Notes under the pieces: generated by a model
What the model saw: the letters and a program-made list of their open reading frames with translations, nothing else
What the model was told of the DNA's origin: nothing
Database searches by the model: none
Made by a program: the position numbers and the translations under genes
Assembly (NCBI GenBank): GCA_963662155.1
Contig: OY759274.1
Span: forward strand, 45,245,565-45,309,564
Origin: Lamellibrachia columna
Lineage: Eukaryota > Annelida > Polychaeta > Sabellida > Siboglinidae
DNA length: 64,000 bases
Direction of reading: 5' to 3'
Part shown: positions 24,431 through 38,000 of the stretch, piece after piece
Position numbering within the stretch: the first letter of the stretch is position 1
How the letters are laid out: each line of letters begins with the position of its first letter

Positions 24431-26950
24431 GCTTGAATACAAAGTCACAAACAATACTATACACATACTTTTTATTTTACCCATTGCTAGTAGCTGTAGA
24501 GCAGAGCAAAGACGCATCATACAGAGAAGCATGTACAATAAATAATATGTTACAATTATGGCAACATTTCCAAATGAAATCAATGAATGATAAATATAAT
24601 GATATAACACACAAGAACAATGAACTACCAAAGGTTTTCACAAAGTAACTGTAACAATGCAATAAGTATATAACATAATGTACATAGATCAATTTGACCC
24701 GCACACATGGACAACATTGCTATACTTGCTGATGTACAAGGCTTCTCTAAAAGGCACCAACAGATGTTTCCAGAGGTTGTATGTGTTAAAACAACCTTTT
24801 CCATCATCAGACTAAATATGTCTGCGTACAGATCAATGTAATTAAGTACAGCGTACCATTGACCTTAGCAATGTTGAAGCACAATTCCTTACATTCAGCA
24901 AGCATGTCTGAGGCACTTGGAAGGTGAGGCCCTTGCTGCAAGAGAATGCCTTAGGGAGGTCTTTAGATTACTGAGAAATCCCACGGAGAGCTTTAAGCAC
25001 AGGTGTCAATCGCAGGAGTGTGTTCTAGTCCTTGAGGGCTCCTGCTAGAGGTCTTTCATTGATGTGTTTGCTCTGGACTGTGTTAGATCTTAGTCAGTAA
25101 GGACATGCTGATGCAGACTGTTCAGAGAGATGTCACTGAGATGAATAACCCTGACTCACTTATTCAATCAAGAATAAAAAATATACTGTTTATATTGCAT
25201 TAACTTGCATGTGGGAAACACACAACAAGAAACACACGACAATCCTGTAGTAGTGATGTACATTACATGAACAACATAGTGAACATAGTGAACATAGTGA
25301 ACATAGTGAACATAGTCTAGTATAAAGTCTGGTCGTGGTCATCATCAAATCATGTCATTTAGCATAAACTATGTCTAGTCTAATATCTCAACCACCCAAA
25401 TGTGTTCTAATGACCACAATTGTGTTAATATATATAATACAGAGTATATATTTGATGAGTATTTATAAAATTACTCTATCAAGATCTAACAGCTGTCAAA
25501 CCCTTTGGAAAAAAACCTAAAAAGTCTGCTTCCACTGCTTCCACAGATGACAGCAAGTTGCTGTTTGACTAATAAATGCAAGTATGGCTGCTATAAAGTA
25601 CAGCATGTTTGGCAAGATTTAACAAGAATGCCATCCAAAGCAAAAATCCCAGCTGGACAGTGTACAAGGAAGCCATTACTTATGGAGAGTACAACTTGTT
25701 GCTAAATGCAAGGACACTGATCAACGTCAGACACATAGTTACATTGACTACGAAATGGATCCATCATCAATGGAGCTATGTAATTTATAAATCCGAAATA
25801 ACAACCATGAATTGTGACATTTTCAAACACATCGGAAAAAATAGTGTCCAATTTGGTCAACAGGTGTGCCACTGGCAAACACGCATACAAATGCTTATCA
25901 TAAACAAAGTATGCAGTTAGATGAAGCTTTCTGTCTTCCAGTGGTGTTATTAACAGGATTGTCTTCTCCATTTTAAAAAGAATGTACAATTTTCATTGGT
26001 TAACTCGAATATATAGCTAATTATGGATTTTGAAGCACTGGTAATATGCCCAAATTGTTTTAATTATTTGATCTTAATGTACATCTAAATTAACAATGTT
26101 ATACTTCTTGTTTTAATCTTTATTCTTGTAGTATATTTACTGTCAGGAAATGTATAAAACATGATTTTGACACCAATAAATCATCCAGTGAAAAACGTTA
26201 TATTTCACCTTCAAAGAAGATTTCTTGGTCAGCCTTTAATTGCCATACAGTGGTCTTTACACTTTCCGTAAAACTAAAATGTTTTATTTCATCGTCAAAT
26301 CATGTATTTTTGAAAATAATACGATACGAAAGATCTACACGTTTTGTATGGATATTATTATTAACCAACTGAGATTCAGTATCGCAGTTCCTTTAATGTA
26401 CATTCACTTAGACATCCACTTAGACAGTGTATCAAAGCAATACAGTAGCTCCCTCTGGTGAATGACAGCTTCACTACAGTTGGTCAGCGACAATGGAAAC
26501 GCATTGCCTATTTCTAGGATTTAGTGTCTGCAGTGACAATATTGAAATGTTTATAGCCCAAATTCAAACAACACATTTACAAGGATGCATTCAGGATGAT
26601 CTCAAAACACCAATGTATGACTGTACAGAAAGAAGGTTTCACGAGGTGAGGGAGGCATTAGCAACTGTTTTATACAGCATCATGCATGTATTTTCAAAAA
26701 AACATTATTTTGTTATCGCAGTTCATAAAGGTCCTGATTTCAAGCACATGCAGCAGTTTTGTGTTATGATGACTGAATATGGTATGTGATGGTTTCAGCA
26801 GGAAGAACAAACCCATTTTAAAGGACAAATGCCATGACATCATATTTTCAATGACATCATGTTTTGACTCTGAGATGGATGGTATCTAACTTGCGAGAGC
26901 GAAACCAACAAGTCATCTTTGGCGATGCTTGGCTTGAAACTGTACTCGCT
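24431..26950. other. Intergenic, no recognised gene
   Basis: ORFs of 75, 101, 103 and 98 codons have no motif I recognise. GAACATAGT is repeated about five times at 25,270-25,316. At about 25,614-25,690, TTTAACAAGAATGCCATCC and AGCAAAAATCCCAGCTGGAC resemble the LINE 3' end seen at 3.1 and 53.1 kb. The ORF at 26,493-26,789 (METHCLFLGF...) remains unassigned. Confidence 0.4.
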
Positions 26951-26954
26951 ATAT

Positions 26955-27905
26955 ACACAGCCACTTAGGGATGTCATCAGGCATCATCAACTACCAGGTA
27001 GATGTGCACTTCTATACTGATGACACCCAGTTATATGTCTCATTCATGAACAATGACCCCGAAGAACGATTAACAGCAGTTGCCCATTTGAATGACTGTA
27101 TCAAGTTTGTACTTGTCTTACACAAAACATGCTCAAACTGAATGATGAGAAGACTGAAGTGATCTTGTCCACATCCAAACATGGATTGAAATCATTGCTA
27201 AACATAGCTGTTTCGGTCGGAGAACAACAACTATCATAATCCTCCGTCCATAATCTTGGGGTTATATACGATCAACATCAAAGTATGACCCAGCATGTGA
27301 ACTCCGTATGCCGGGAGGATCTGTCGATACCTCTCTCATGATGCAGAGAAAACACTTGCTCATGCTCTCGTGACATCAAGACTCGATTACTGCAATTCTC
27401 TACTGCATGGCCTGTCCATGAATCGACTTGCGAAAATGCAACGTCTGCAGAATGCATGGGCACGCGTAATTACAAAAACCAGTCGCTGCTCGCACATCAC
27501 TCCCGTTCTGAAGGACCTGCAGCGACTCTGTGAAACAGTTTGCCCGCTAACATTAGAAACAGCTGCGCCAGTTTTCAACAGCAGTTAAAGACCTTCGTTT
27601 TCCGACAGGAATATACAAAATACAATGATATGTTTACCGACTTTAATCTTATCCAATATTTATTATTATTTGTCTTACTTAATTCCTTGTATACCTTAAT
27701 TGATTTAATTTATTATTTTACTATTTTAATCCCATTTGATACTTATAATTGTATTATTCTTGATTTTTAGTTGTATAGTTCTTAATTAATTTATTATTTT
27801 AATTATTTAACTGTGTATATACATTTAGCTGTACTATTATTGTATTGTAAAGTGCCATAGAGCACTATGCGATTATATAAATATCGTATTTTATTATTAT
27901 CATCA
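26955..27905 (+). mobile_element. Degraded CR1/L2-type LINE 3' fragment with (TTA)n tail
   Basis: HFYTDDTQLYVSF (RT motif C with YADD changed to YTDD) occurs at about 27,010. SRLDYCNSLLHGLSMNRLAK, MQRLQNAWARVITK and LKTFVFRQEYTKYND are the usual C-terminal motifs. The element ends with GCACTATGCGATTATATAAA and a TTATTATTAT tail. Stops and frameshifts are frequent. Confidence 0.8.
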
Positions 27906-28200
27906 CTTACTAACAGAACATCTATGATCTATAACAGCATCCTCGATGCAGCACATAAATTACACACATTGAAGAACTTAACTCCTGGTCTCTAAATGAT
28001 GATGTTCACCATCATGCTGCCTTTAAGTAAGAACCGATTACAACATAATATTCAGATGGCACGTATAATCATCAGCATCTATTCAGAACACAATCTGCTA
28101 AGCAAAACATTTGTTTTATACAATCTTTCACAGCCACATAATCATCCACATTTATCTGGCATTCAGCAAGTTTTGTATCTACGCTGCTGCACATTGACCG
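27886..28200 (-). other. Probable 3' UTR of the MTUS-like gene
   Basis: The sequence downstream of the TAA is non-coding. The first clear AATAAA on the minus strand lies at about 27893-27888, inside the A/T-rich tail of a plus-strand LINE. If used, the gene would borrow its poly(A) signal from the antisense strand of that LINE and have a 3' UTR of about 320 bp. Inference only. Confidence 0.3.
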
Positions 28201-28651
28201 TTATACATTCGTCTGTCTCATGCTGCCCCGCTTGTCCGTTTTACCCTGAGCTGCGTAATCGCCCCCGGCTGATGCGTTATCGCCCCCAGCCGCCGCATCC
28301 ATGTTGAACCCATCGTCCAGCTGCTGGTTCAACAACTCATAAGTACCTGACCGTCGCAGACTGGCCACCGGGCTTTCAAGACTTGACCGTTTCTTTCGGC
28401 GAACAACCCCTGAGGCACACTGTGCTGCCGCCTGTGGGGGGGAGCTGTGTCTCTTGGCAGAGGGGGAGGTGGAGAGGGAATCTCTGGAAGGTTCCGAGCA
28501 GCTGTAGGAGCGGGTGAGGTTGACGGGGGTGAGGATGTCTGTCTGACTGAGCCGCCATGCCAACTCCTCGTTGTTCATTGACAGGCGCTTGTTTGCTTTA
28601 GACTCACGGTCGTATCGCCGCAGCAACATCTGGTGCCGCTCTGTCAACTGT
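28201..28651 (-). CDS. MTUS1: MTUS-like terminal coding exon
   Basis: Acceptor TCTGTGTTACAG|A; phase 2 in; TAA at 28203-28201. It encodes 149 residues plus the split Lys codon. It begins with QLTERHQMLLRRYDRESKAN and KRLSMNNEELAWRLSQTD, the strongest family signature in the window, then a disordered Ser/Pro/Arg tail (SYSCSEPSRDSLSTSPSAKR...) and a Gly/Ala-rich end. The vertebrate protein also stops soon after this block with a Ser/Pro-rich tail; this tail is longer. Confidence 0.9.
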
Positions 28652-31600
28652 CTGTAACACAGAGCAATGTCATGCTACAATCAGTCACAGATTCGAATAC
28701 TAATTATATATTTTTATATAGCGACACATCCAACACATTTCACAGTGCTTTACAGAAAAAAAATAATAATAATAAGTTTACTTTTGATTTTTGCAGCTCT
28801 GAATTGCACAAGTACATATTAAAAAAGTTTCACATAAAATAATAGAGCATTAAATAGTATAAATAAATTAATAAAATTAAAAATAGCACTAAAAAACAGA
28901 CAACAGAATGTTAATATACAATTATCACTACTACCCAGTTATTTACAAGTTTTTTGTAGAAAATTATCAAATGAGTTTGTAGTCACTTAAGTCCATAAGA
29001 TGAATTAATAAATCTTGCAGTTCTGCATCGAGACACCAGTAATCAAAACTCTCAACACTTCTCACTTAGCTCTAGAGCTATTTGCTTCATTTCACCAGCT
29101 CCCTACTTTTCTTTCTCGATACACCAGTAGGCTTACTTAATTTCTTATGTACTATTTTGTACATAAGATCAAAATTTTGAAAACCTTCTGTATATAAAGG
29201 TGCCTTAAATTTATCATATCTACAAAATAGGTTTAATAACAACCCTCCCTGCATTGACACATACAAATGTTACTGAACCAAAGTGAGAACACAAACATTA
29301 GAAATCAAATTCAACAAGAATTATAGTGTATCCGTCATTCATCAGGCAGCGCCACTGTGCCACTCACTTCTCATTGCTGGATCTGATGTGAATGATGGCC
29401 TCTAGGTTCTCCACCTTCTGCTGCAGACATAGCACCTTCTCCTGAGCCACGGGCAGCTCCTCCAGCTGGACATATGATGGTCATCTCACTTACACACTCA
29501 CAACCACACATTACGTCATTCAAAATATAGTCAAATTCATTGTCCCTCCTCACAAGTACAATTAAACAGAATCACAAACATGAATGTAAAAATGTTTGGG
29601 ATTTGAATCCATGTAACAATATTTTCTTTTGATCTGCAATGAAAATTACGTTGTTACAGTCTGACTTTTGACAGTATTCAGAGAGTTATGCTAACAGTAG
29701 CCATATGTTTATTAAAACTATGACTCTTATCAATATATGAATAAATAAAAAAATGGTCAACAATATAATATACTTGTTTTTGCCTTTAAAAAAAATGTCA
29801 ATGCTAAGTATTGTATTAATGATGGTAATGTTTAAATGTGTTTTGTTGAAATAAATCCATTCAGTATATGGAAGTCTATATACAGATATACACAAAATAG
29901 TGATGAATCACTATGTCATGTTTCAGACTAGAATTGCACAATGTATATATGATAGTCCTCAGAACAATGGAAATGTCCAAGACACTGCAGGCTGGGTGCT
30001 GGAAATGGAATATAATTCATATTTACTCACGAAAGCAAAAAATTTCCTTCTTATTCAATAAAGTTTAATCACACATTAATTTACCATGGCAAAACATTGA
30101 AGGAAATTAACCATGCATTGTGTACAGGCTGAGAGGACTCATAGTTTGGTGGTTAGTTTATGCACCTAAAGCCCTGTCTGTACACTGTCTAGGGTACATG
30201 AGTAGGTACTCACCCACTGACTGACAGGCTACATGAGTGGGTACTCACCCACTGACTGACAGGGTACATGAGTGGGTACTCACCCACTGACTGACAGGGT
30301 ACATGAGTGGGTACTCACCCACTGACTGACAGGGTACATGAGTGGGTACTCACCCACTGACTGACAGGGTACATGAGTGGGTACTCACCCACTGACTGAC
30401 AGGGTACATGAGTGGGTACTCACCCACTGACTGACAGGCTACATAAGTAGGTACTCACCCACTGACTGACAGGGTACATGAGTGGGTATTCACACACTGA
30501 CTGACAGGGTACATGAGTGGGTACTCACCCACTGACTGACAGGGTACATGAGTGGGTACTCACACACTGACTGACAGGGTACATGAGTGGGTACTCACAC
30601 ACTGACTGACAGGGTACATGAGTGGGTACTCACCCACTGACTGACAGGGTACATGAGTGGGTACTCACACACTGACTGACAGGGTACATGAGTGGGTACT
30701 CACACACTGACTGACAGGGTACATGAGTGGGTACTCACACACTGACTGACAGGGTACATGAGTGGGTACTCACACACTGACTGACAGGGTACATGAGTGG
30801 GTACTCACACACTGACTGACAGGGTACATGAGTGGGTACTCACACACTGACTGACAGGGTACATGAGTGGGTACCCACACACTGACTGACAGGGTACGTG
30901 AGTGGGTACCCACACACTGACTGACAGGGTACATGAGTGGGTACTCACACACTGACTGACAGGGTACATGAGTGGGTACTCACACACTGACTGACAGGGT
31001 ACATGAGTGGGTACTCACACACTCACACACTGACTGACAGGGTACATGAGTGGGTACTTGCCTGTTTTGCCAGTTTGCCCTTCTGTAGACGCAACCCCTG
31101 TATCTCCTCGTTGCGTAGCTCCATCACACACTTGAGACTGTCGATCTCGTCCCTCATGTATTTGTAGGGTTCCAGTGCATGCCTCACCTGGTGACAGAGG
31201 ACATGTCTGTCACAGCACACCGCTGACAACCAGGCAAAAATACACTCAACTGTAAAAACTAATATTTATTTTATGACAGTAAATGGTACCACATCAATAA
31301 GGTGTTGTGTTGGCTACCGGTTGGCAGCAAGTGCTATCGGTGGCTCCTGGTGGCAGGTGCCGGAAATGCCCCTACAAGACTTGCCCAACCATACCATGAA
31401 CAAAAAGCTTGTGCTTAATAACTGGGTTGAAGCTACACATTGCAATTTGTATTAGATGCTGTGGAACACAGCTAAAACAAGTTGTTACACATGTTAAGCA
31501 TGTACTGCAACACTGGGTCAAACAAATACTGTTCATTGCAAGATATACATAATACTATGTATATTGGCAGGGCAATTATGTATCAAGGCATATGTTTACA

Positions 31601-34600
31601 TAAGATGTGGGTACAGCTGTATATTAGATTTCAAAACAGGACAACTTAGTGTGGTTATAAGATAATTTGTCACATAACTCATATATTCTGCAACATCATG
31701 TAGACACCTACGTAGCTTGCTGTCAGATTACATACACCATGTAGGATGGGTTAAGACAATGTACCCAGAGCTGTCACTACTTATATCATGCTTTGTCTAC
31801 GTACCTTGAGTTCAGACTGTCGCTCGAAGTGCTCCATGTTGACCTGTTGACTGTGTCTAAGACTGTCACATTCACTCTTCAGGTGCTCAACTTTCTCCTG
31901 TCAACATACACAAAGACACCCTGCATGCATTAGACCACCCTACAGTAGACCACTTTACACTAGACAACCCCACATTATACCACCCTACATTACACTACAT
32001 TTTATTTTCAAAAGATTCATGAGTTTCAAAAATAAATATACAACTAAATACAATACTGCTTAAGATTACATAATTACATATGAGAGTATATTTTAAAATG
32101 CAGTAAATATCTGCCTCTATATTACACAACTCTAAATTTAACCACTCTACATTAGACAACTCAACATTATATCACCCCACATTAGAAAACTGTACACTAG
32201 ACAAATGTACATTAGACAACTCTACTTTTGACCACCCTACATTAGATCACTGTGCATTAGACCAGTCAACATTAAAGCAATCTACACTGGACAACACAAC
32301 AGTACGTTGTCATGGTGACCAAGCCATAAACTTACCGACAGTGAACATTTTATATCTTGAAATCTGGTCGTAATTTCTTCTAACTTGATGGCATGTTCAT
32401 GTTGGAGATCTGCAAGTATGAATAAAAATGTTATAAATAAAAAATGTAAGTTATTATTATGGAATTTGAACTGTTAGTTGGAAATACAATATAATTGATT
32501 GATTGGTTGGTTGACTGATTGACTGACTGATTGACAAAGTGATAGCTGACTCACCTGTCACTGTTTGTGAGTGCTCCTGGTTGAGCCGTTGCATGCTCTG
32601 CTGCCGCTCCTGCTCACACAAGCTCATATGCTCTTTGTGTCTGTGTTGCTCCTCACTCAAGGATTGCTCGTACGACTCCTTCAAGGAGGCCTCTGTGTCT
32701 CTGTGACGCTGCTCAACTGTAGGATAATAAAAACTTCTACAGGGTCTAAATCCTGAGGAAGCCATGCTGAGAGACACAGCAATCCAGAATCCTGAGGAAC
32801 CCATGCTAAGAGACACAGCAAACCAGAATCCTGAGGAACCCATGCTAAGAGACACAGCAAACCAGAATCCTGAGGAAGCCATGCTAAGAGACACAGCAAA
32901 CCAGAATCCTGAGGAACCCATGCTAAGAGACACAGCAATCCAGAATCCTGAGGAACCCATGCTAAGAGACACAGCAAACCAGAATCCTCAGGAAGCCATG
33001 CTAAGAGACACAGCAAACCAGAATCCTGAGGAAGCCATGCTAAGAGACACAGCAAACCAGAATCCTGAGGAACCCATGCTAAGAGACACAGCAAACCAGA
33101 ATCCTGAGGAAGCCATGCTAAGAGACACAGCAAACCAGAATCCTGAGGAAGCCATGCTGAGAGACACAGCAAACCAGAATCCTGAGGAAGCCATGCTAAG
33201 AGACACAGCAAACCAGAATCCTCAGGAAGCCATGCTGAGAGACACAGCAAACCAGAATCCTCAGGAAGCCATGCTGAGAGACACAGCAAACCAGAATCCT
33301 CAGGAACCCATGCTGAGAGACACAGCAAACCAGAATCCTAAGGAAGCCATGCTAAGAGACACAGCAAACCAGAATCCTGAGGAAGCCATGCTAAGAGACA
33401 CAGCAAACCAGAATCCTGAGGAACCCATGCTGAGAGACACAGCAAACCAGAATCCTGAGGAAGCCATGCTAAGAGACACAGCAAACCAGAATCCTGAGGA
33501 AGCCATGCTGAGAGACACAGCAAACCAGAATCCTCAGGAAGCCATGCTGAGAGACACAGCAAACCAGAATCCTCAGGAACCCATGCTGAGAGACACAGCA
33601 AACCAGAATCCTAAGGAAGCCATGCTAAGAGACACAGCAAACCAGAATCCTGAGGAACCCATGCTGAGAGACACAGCAAACCAGAATCCTCAGGAATCCA
33701 TGCTGAGAGACACAGCAAACCAGAATCCTCAGGAAGCCATGCTGAGAGACACAGCAAACCAGAATCCTGAGGAAGCCATGCTGAGAGACACAGCAAACCA
33801 GAATCCTCAGGAAGCCATGCTAAGAGACACAGCAAACCAGAATCCTGAGGAAGCCATGCAGAGAGACACAGCAAACCAGAATCCTCAGGAAGCCATGCTG
33901 AGAGACACAGCAAACCAGAATCCTCAGGAACCCATGCTGAGAGACACAGCAAACCAGAATCCTAAGGAAGCCATGCTAAGAGACACAGCAAACCAGAATC
34001 CTGAGGAACCCATGCTGAGAGACACAGCAAACCAGAATCCTCAGGAATCCATGCTGAGAGACACAGCAAACCAGAATCCTCAGGAAGCCATGCTGAGAGA
34101 CACAGCAAACCAGAATCCTGAGGAAGCCATGCTGAGAGACACAGCAAACCAGAATCCTCAGGAAGCCATGCTAAGAGACACAGCAAACCAGAATCCTCAG
34201 GAAGCCATGCTGAGAGACACAGCAAACCAGAATCCTCAGGAAGCCATGCTAAGAGACACAGCAAACCAGAATCCTCAGGAAGCCATGCTAAGAGACACAG
34301 CAAACCAGAATCCTCAGGAAGCCATGCTGAGAGACACAGCAAACCAGAATCCTCAGGTAGCCATGCTGAGAGACACAGCAAACCAGAATCCTCAGGAAGC
34401 CATGCTGAGAGACACAGCAAACCAGAATCCTCAGGAAGCCATGCTAAGAGACACAGCAAACCAGAATCCTCAGGAAGCCATGCTGAGAGACACAGCAAAC
34501 CAGAATCCTCAGGAAGCCATGCTGAGAGACACAGCAAACCAGAATCCTCAGGAAGCCATGCTGAGAGACACAGCAAACCAGAATCCTGAGGAAGCCATGC

Positions 34601-35025
34601 TGAGAGACACAGCAAACCAGAATCCTGAGGAAGCCATGCTGAGAGACACAGCAAACCAGAATCCTGAGGAAGCCATGCTGAGAGACACAGCAAACCAGAA
34701 TCCTCAGGAAGCCATGCTGAGAGACACAGCAAACCAGAATCCTGAGGAAGCCATGCTGAGAGACACAGCAAACCAGAATCCTCAGGAAGCCATGCTGAGA
34801 GACACAGCAAACCAGAATCCTCAGGAAGCCATGCTGAGAGACACAGCAAACCAGAATCGTTGAGCACATCATGAACAGAGATGGACAAAGTGATGATAAG
34901 TGTGAGGGACTGCCGGGCATTTAGGGTGTTTACATTACTTGCTGAACAGCTACGTCAATACTCATAAAAAAAATGACAGTCAAATTATATTACATGCATT
35001 AAAAAAATATGAGCTGTCAAGATGT

Positions 35026-35075
<50 letters not shown>

Positions 35076-38000
35076 CTATATCACAATGTTACAATAAAAA
35101 CAATGACAATGTAGTTGTAACATTGAATTTCCACATCTGGGCAGATAATGTGACAGGGTGAACCCTGACCTTGCTCCAGCTGCACCTGGTGGGTGGAACG
35201 CAACTGTTCATCCAGTGACTGAAGCGCCATTTGGTGTTTGGCGTGCAACTGTTCCTCAGAATCCGCATACTGCTGTTTGATGCACTGTATTTCGTTGATG
35301 AGAGCATCTCGCTGAATTATAAGTTGTTCTGCAACAAACAGCCCAGCGACTATGTCAACAACTAAATACTTGCTTAGGGATGATGTCAAAACATTGAAGT
35401 ACATTGCTACACAAATATCATGTAACCTGGTTGTTCAAGGAGGTGACTAGAAAGTTCCCTGGTTGTCCAGTGAAGAGACTAGAGTTCCCTGGTTGTCTAG
35501 GGAGGTGACTAGATAGTTCCCTGGTTATCCAGGGAGGAAATTAGAGAACTCCCTGGTTGTCTAGGGAGGTGACTATAGAGTTCCCTGGTTGTCCATTGAG
35601 GAGACCTAGAATTCCCTGGTTGTCTAGGGAGGTGACTAGATAGTTCCCTGGTTATCCAGGGAGAAAACTAGAGAGCTCCCTGGTTGTCCAGGGAGGTGAC
35701 TAGAGAGTTCCCTGATCAGAAAATAAACAATGATTTTGGAAAAATGACACTAAACGAAACAATTGCTGATCCTCCTCCCACAACGCAAACAATGTTATGT
35801 AATGTCTTACATCAATGTTTTGAGATCATTCCATAATCATGTTAGCAGTAGATTTGACTATTGCAATTCCCTTTATCACAATATTGCTCTCAAGGACAAA
35901 TTGTTTGGCAACGGCAGTTACCCATTCTCCTCATTTCTCTCACTCAGTACCACTTCTTAAATCATTGCACTGGCTCCTTGTCCAATATTGCATTATTTTT
36001 AAGACCTGCACAATTACCTATCAAGCACTTTCATCCAAGCAACCAGCATAATTACATTCACTGCTCACTCCTGCAAAGCTTCGATCATCTAATTCTACTC
36101 TACTTGTTCTACATAAGACAAATGTACAAATTTATTTACAAAGACTGAGAAAAAATATCCATGACAAAATCTTTCGGAGGGGTGTATCAATTTGTTGCTT
36201 CAAGAGAATGGTGTTATCAACATTCTTGTGGTTATGTAGCTTTCCTTCCCCTTGCTAGATAACAGTCATCACTCGGGTATTTGGCTATATACCATGACAT
36301 GTTACTTTCTAGTTCATTCCTAGATAACTAGGGGGTGTGGTAGTTTGGCGGTTGGAGCTATGGACCGCTAATGGAGATGGTTGGAGCTCTGGGCTGCTAA
36401 TGGAGATGGTTGGAGCTCCGGACTGCTGGAGATGGTTGGGGCTGTGGACTGCTAATGGAGATGGTTGGAGCTCCGGACTGCTGGAGATGGTTGGGGCATC
36501 AGTCCACCTGCTGTTGTTTTGAAACTTGGGCAATTTCGTTTACTCCACTTTTCCTGCATCTTTCGGATGACACAAAAAGTAGGACTCTTCCACCTACACC
36601 AGGGAAAATGAAATATCCCACATAGGGGTAAATTTGTAATCTGTCATCAATATCGTGAACTCACAAAATCTACCACACACTGCATTAATTGTGTGTAGGA
36701 TGGACGCTGAATTAGCTGCTACCAAAACTAGCTCTGATAATGGAGCAAAACACCATAAGACAAACATAAGACAAATGTACAAATTTATTTACAGAGACTG
36801 AGAAAAAATATCCATGACAAAATCTTTCGGAGGGGTGTATCAATTTGTTGCTTCAAGAGAATGGTGTTATCAACATTCTTGTGGTGACGTAGCTTTCCTT
36901 CCCCTTGCTAGATAACAGTCATCACTCGGGTATTTGGCTATATACCATGACATGTTACTTTCTAGTTCATTCCTAGATAACTAGGGGGTGATGTAGTTTG
37001 GCGGTTGGAGCTATGGACCGCTAATGGAGATGGTTGGAGCTCTGGGCTGCTAATGGAGATGGTTGAAGCTCTGGGCTGCTAATGGAGATGGTTGGAGCTC
37101 CGGACTGCTGGAGATGGCTGGGGCTCTGGACTGCTAATGGAGATGGTTGGAGCTATGGACTGCTAATGGAGATGGTTGGAGCTATGGACTGCTAATGGAG
37201 ATGGTTGGAGCTCTGGACTGCTAATGGAGATGGTTGGGGCTCTGGACTGCTAATGGAGATGGTTGGAGCTCTGGACTGCTAATGGAGATGGTTGGAGCTA
37301 TGGACTGCTAATGGAGATGGTTGGAGCTCTGGACTGCTAATGGAGATGGTTGGGGCTCTGGACTGCTAATGGAGATGGTTGGAGCTATGGACTGCTAATG
37401 GAGATGGTTGGAGCTCTGGACTGCTAATGGAGATGGTTGGAGCTCTGGACTGCTAATGGAGATGGTTGGAGTTCTGGACTGCTGGAGATGGTTGGAGCTA
37501 TGGACTGCTAATGGAGATGGTTGGAGCTCTGGACTGCTAATGGAGATGGTTGGAGCTCTGGGCTGCTAATGGAGATGGTTTGAGCTCTGGACTGCTAATG
37601 GAGATGGTTGGAGCTCTGGACTGCTAATGGAGATGGTTGGGGCTCTGGACTGCTAATGGAGATGGATGGGGCTCTGGACTGCTAATGGAGATGGTTGGGG
37701 CTCTGGACTGCTAATGGAGATGGTTGGAGCTCTGGACTGCTGGAGATGGTTGGAGCTATGGACCGCTAATGCACAAGCACCTTGTCTAGGCGGTCACTAG
37801 TGCCATAAGACGACATCATTATTATTTGAGTTGCTAGCTAGTCCTGCTTGTCCAGTGAGGAGACTAGAGAGTTCCCTGGTTGTCCAGGGAGGTGACTAGA
37901 GAGTTCCCTGGTTGTCCAGGGAGGTGACTAGAGATTTCCCTGGTTGTCCAGGGAGGTGACTAGAGATTTCCCTGGTTGTCCAGTGAGGAGACTAGAGAGT

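Noticed and set aside
26493..26789. 98-codon plus ORF as a small gene
   Set aside because: No homology recognised and no supporting splice or promoter signals; left unassigned.
30184..31057. Regular 35 bp repeats as a CRISPR array
   Set aside because: The units are contiguous with no unique spacers, no cas genes are present, and the context is a spliced animal gene. The same applies to all other arrays here.
32764..34863. 699-codon plus-strand ORF of 13-residue repeats
   Set aside because: It exists because 39 is divisible by 3 and the unit has no stop. Other frames are open too, and most unit differences are non-synonymous. There is no start context or unique domain at either end.
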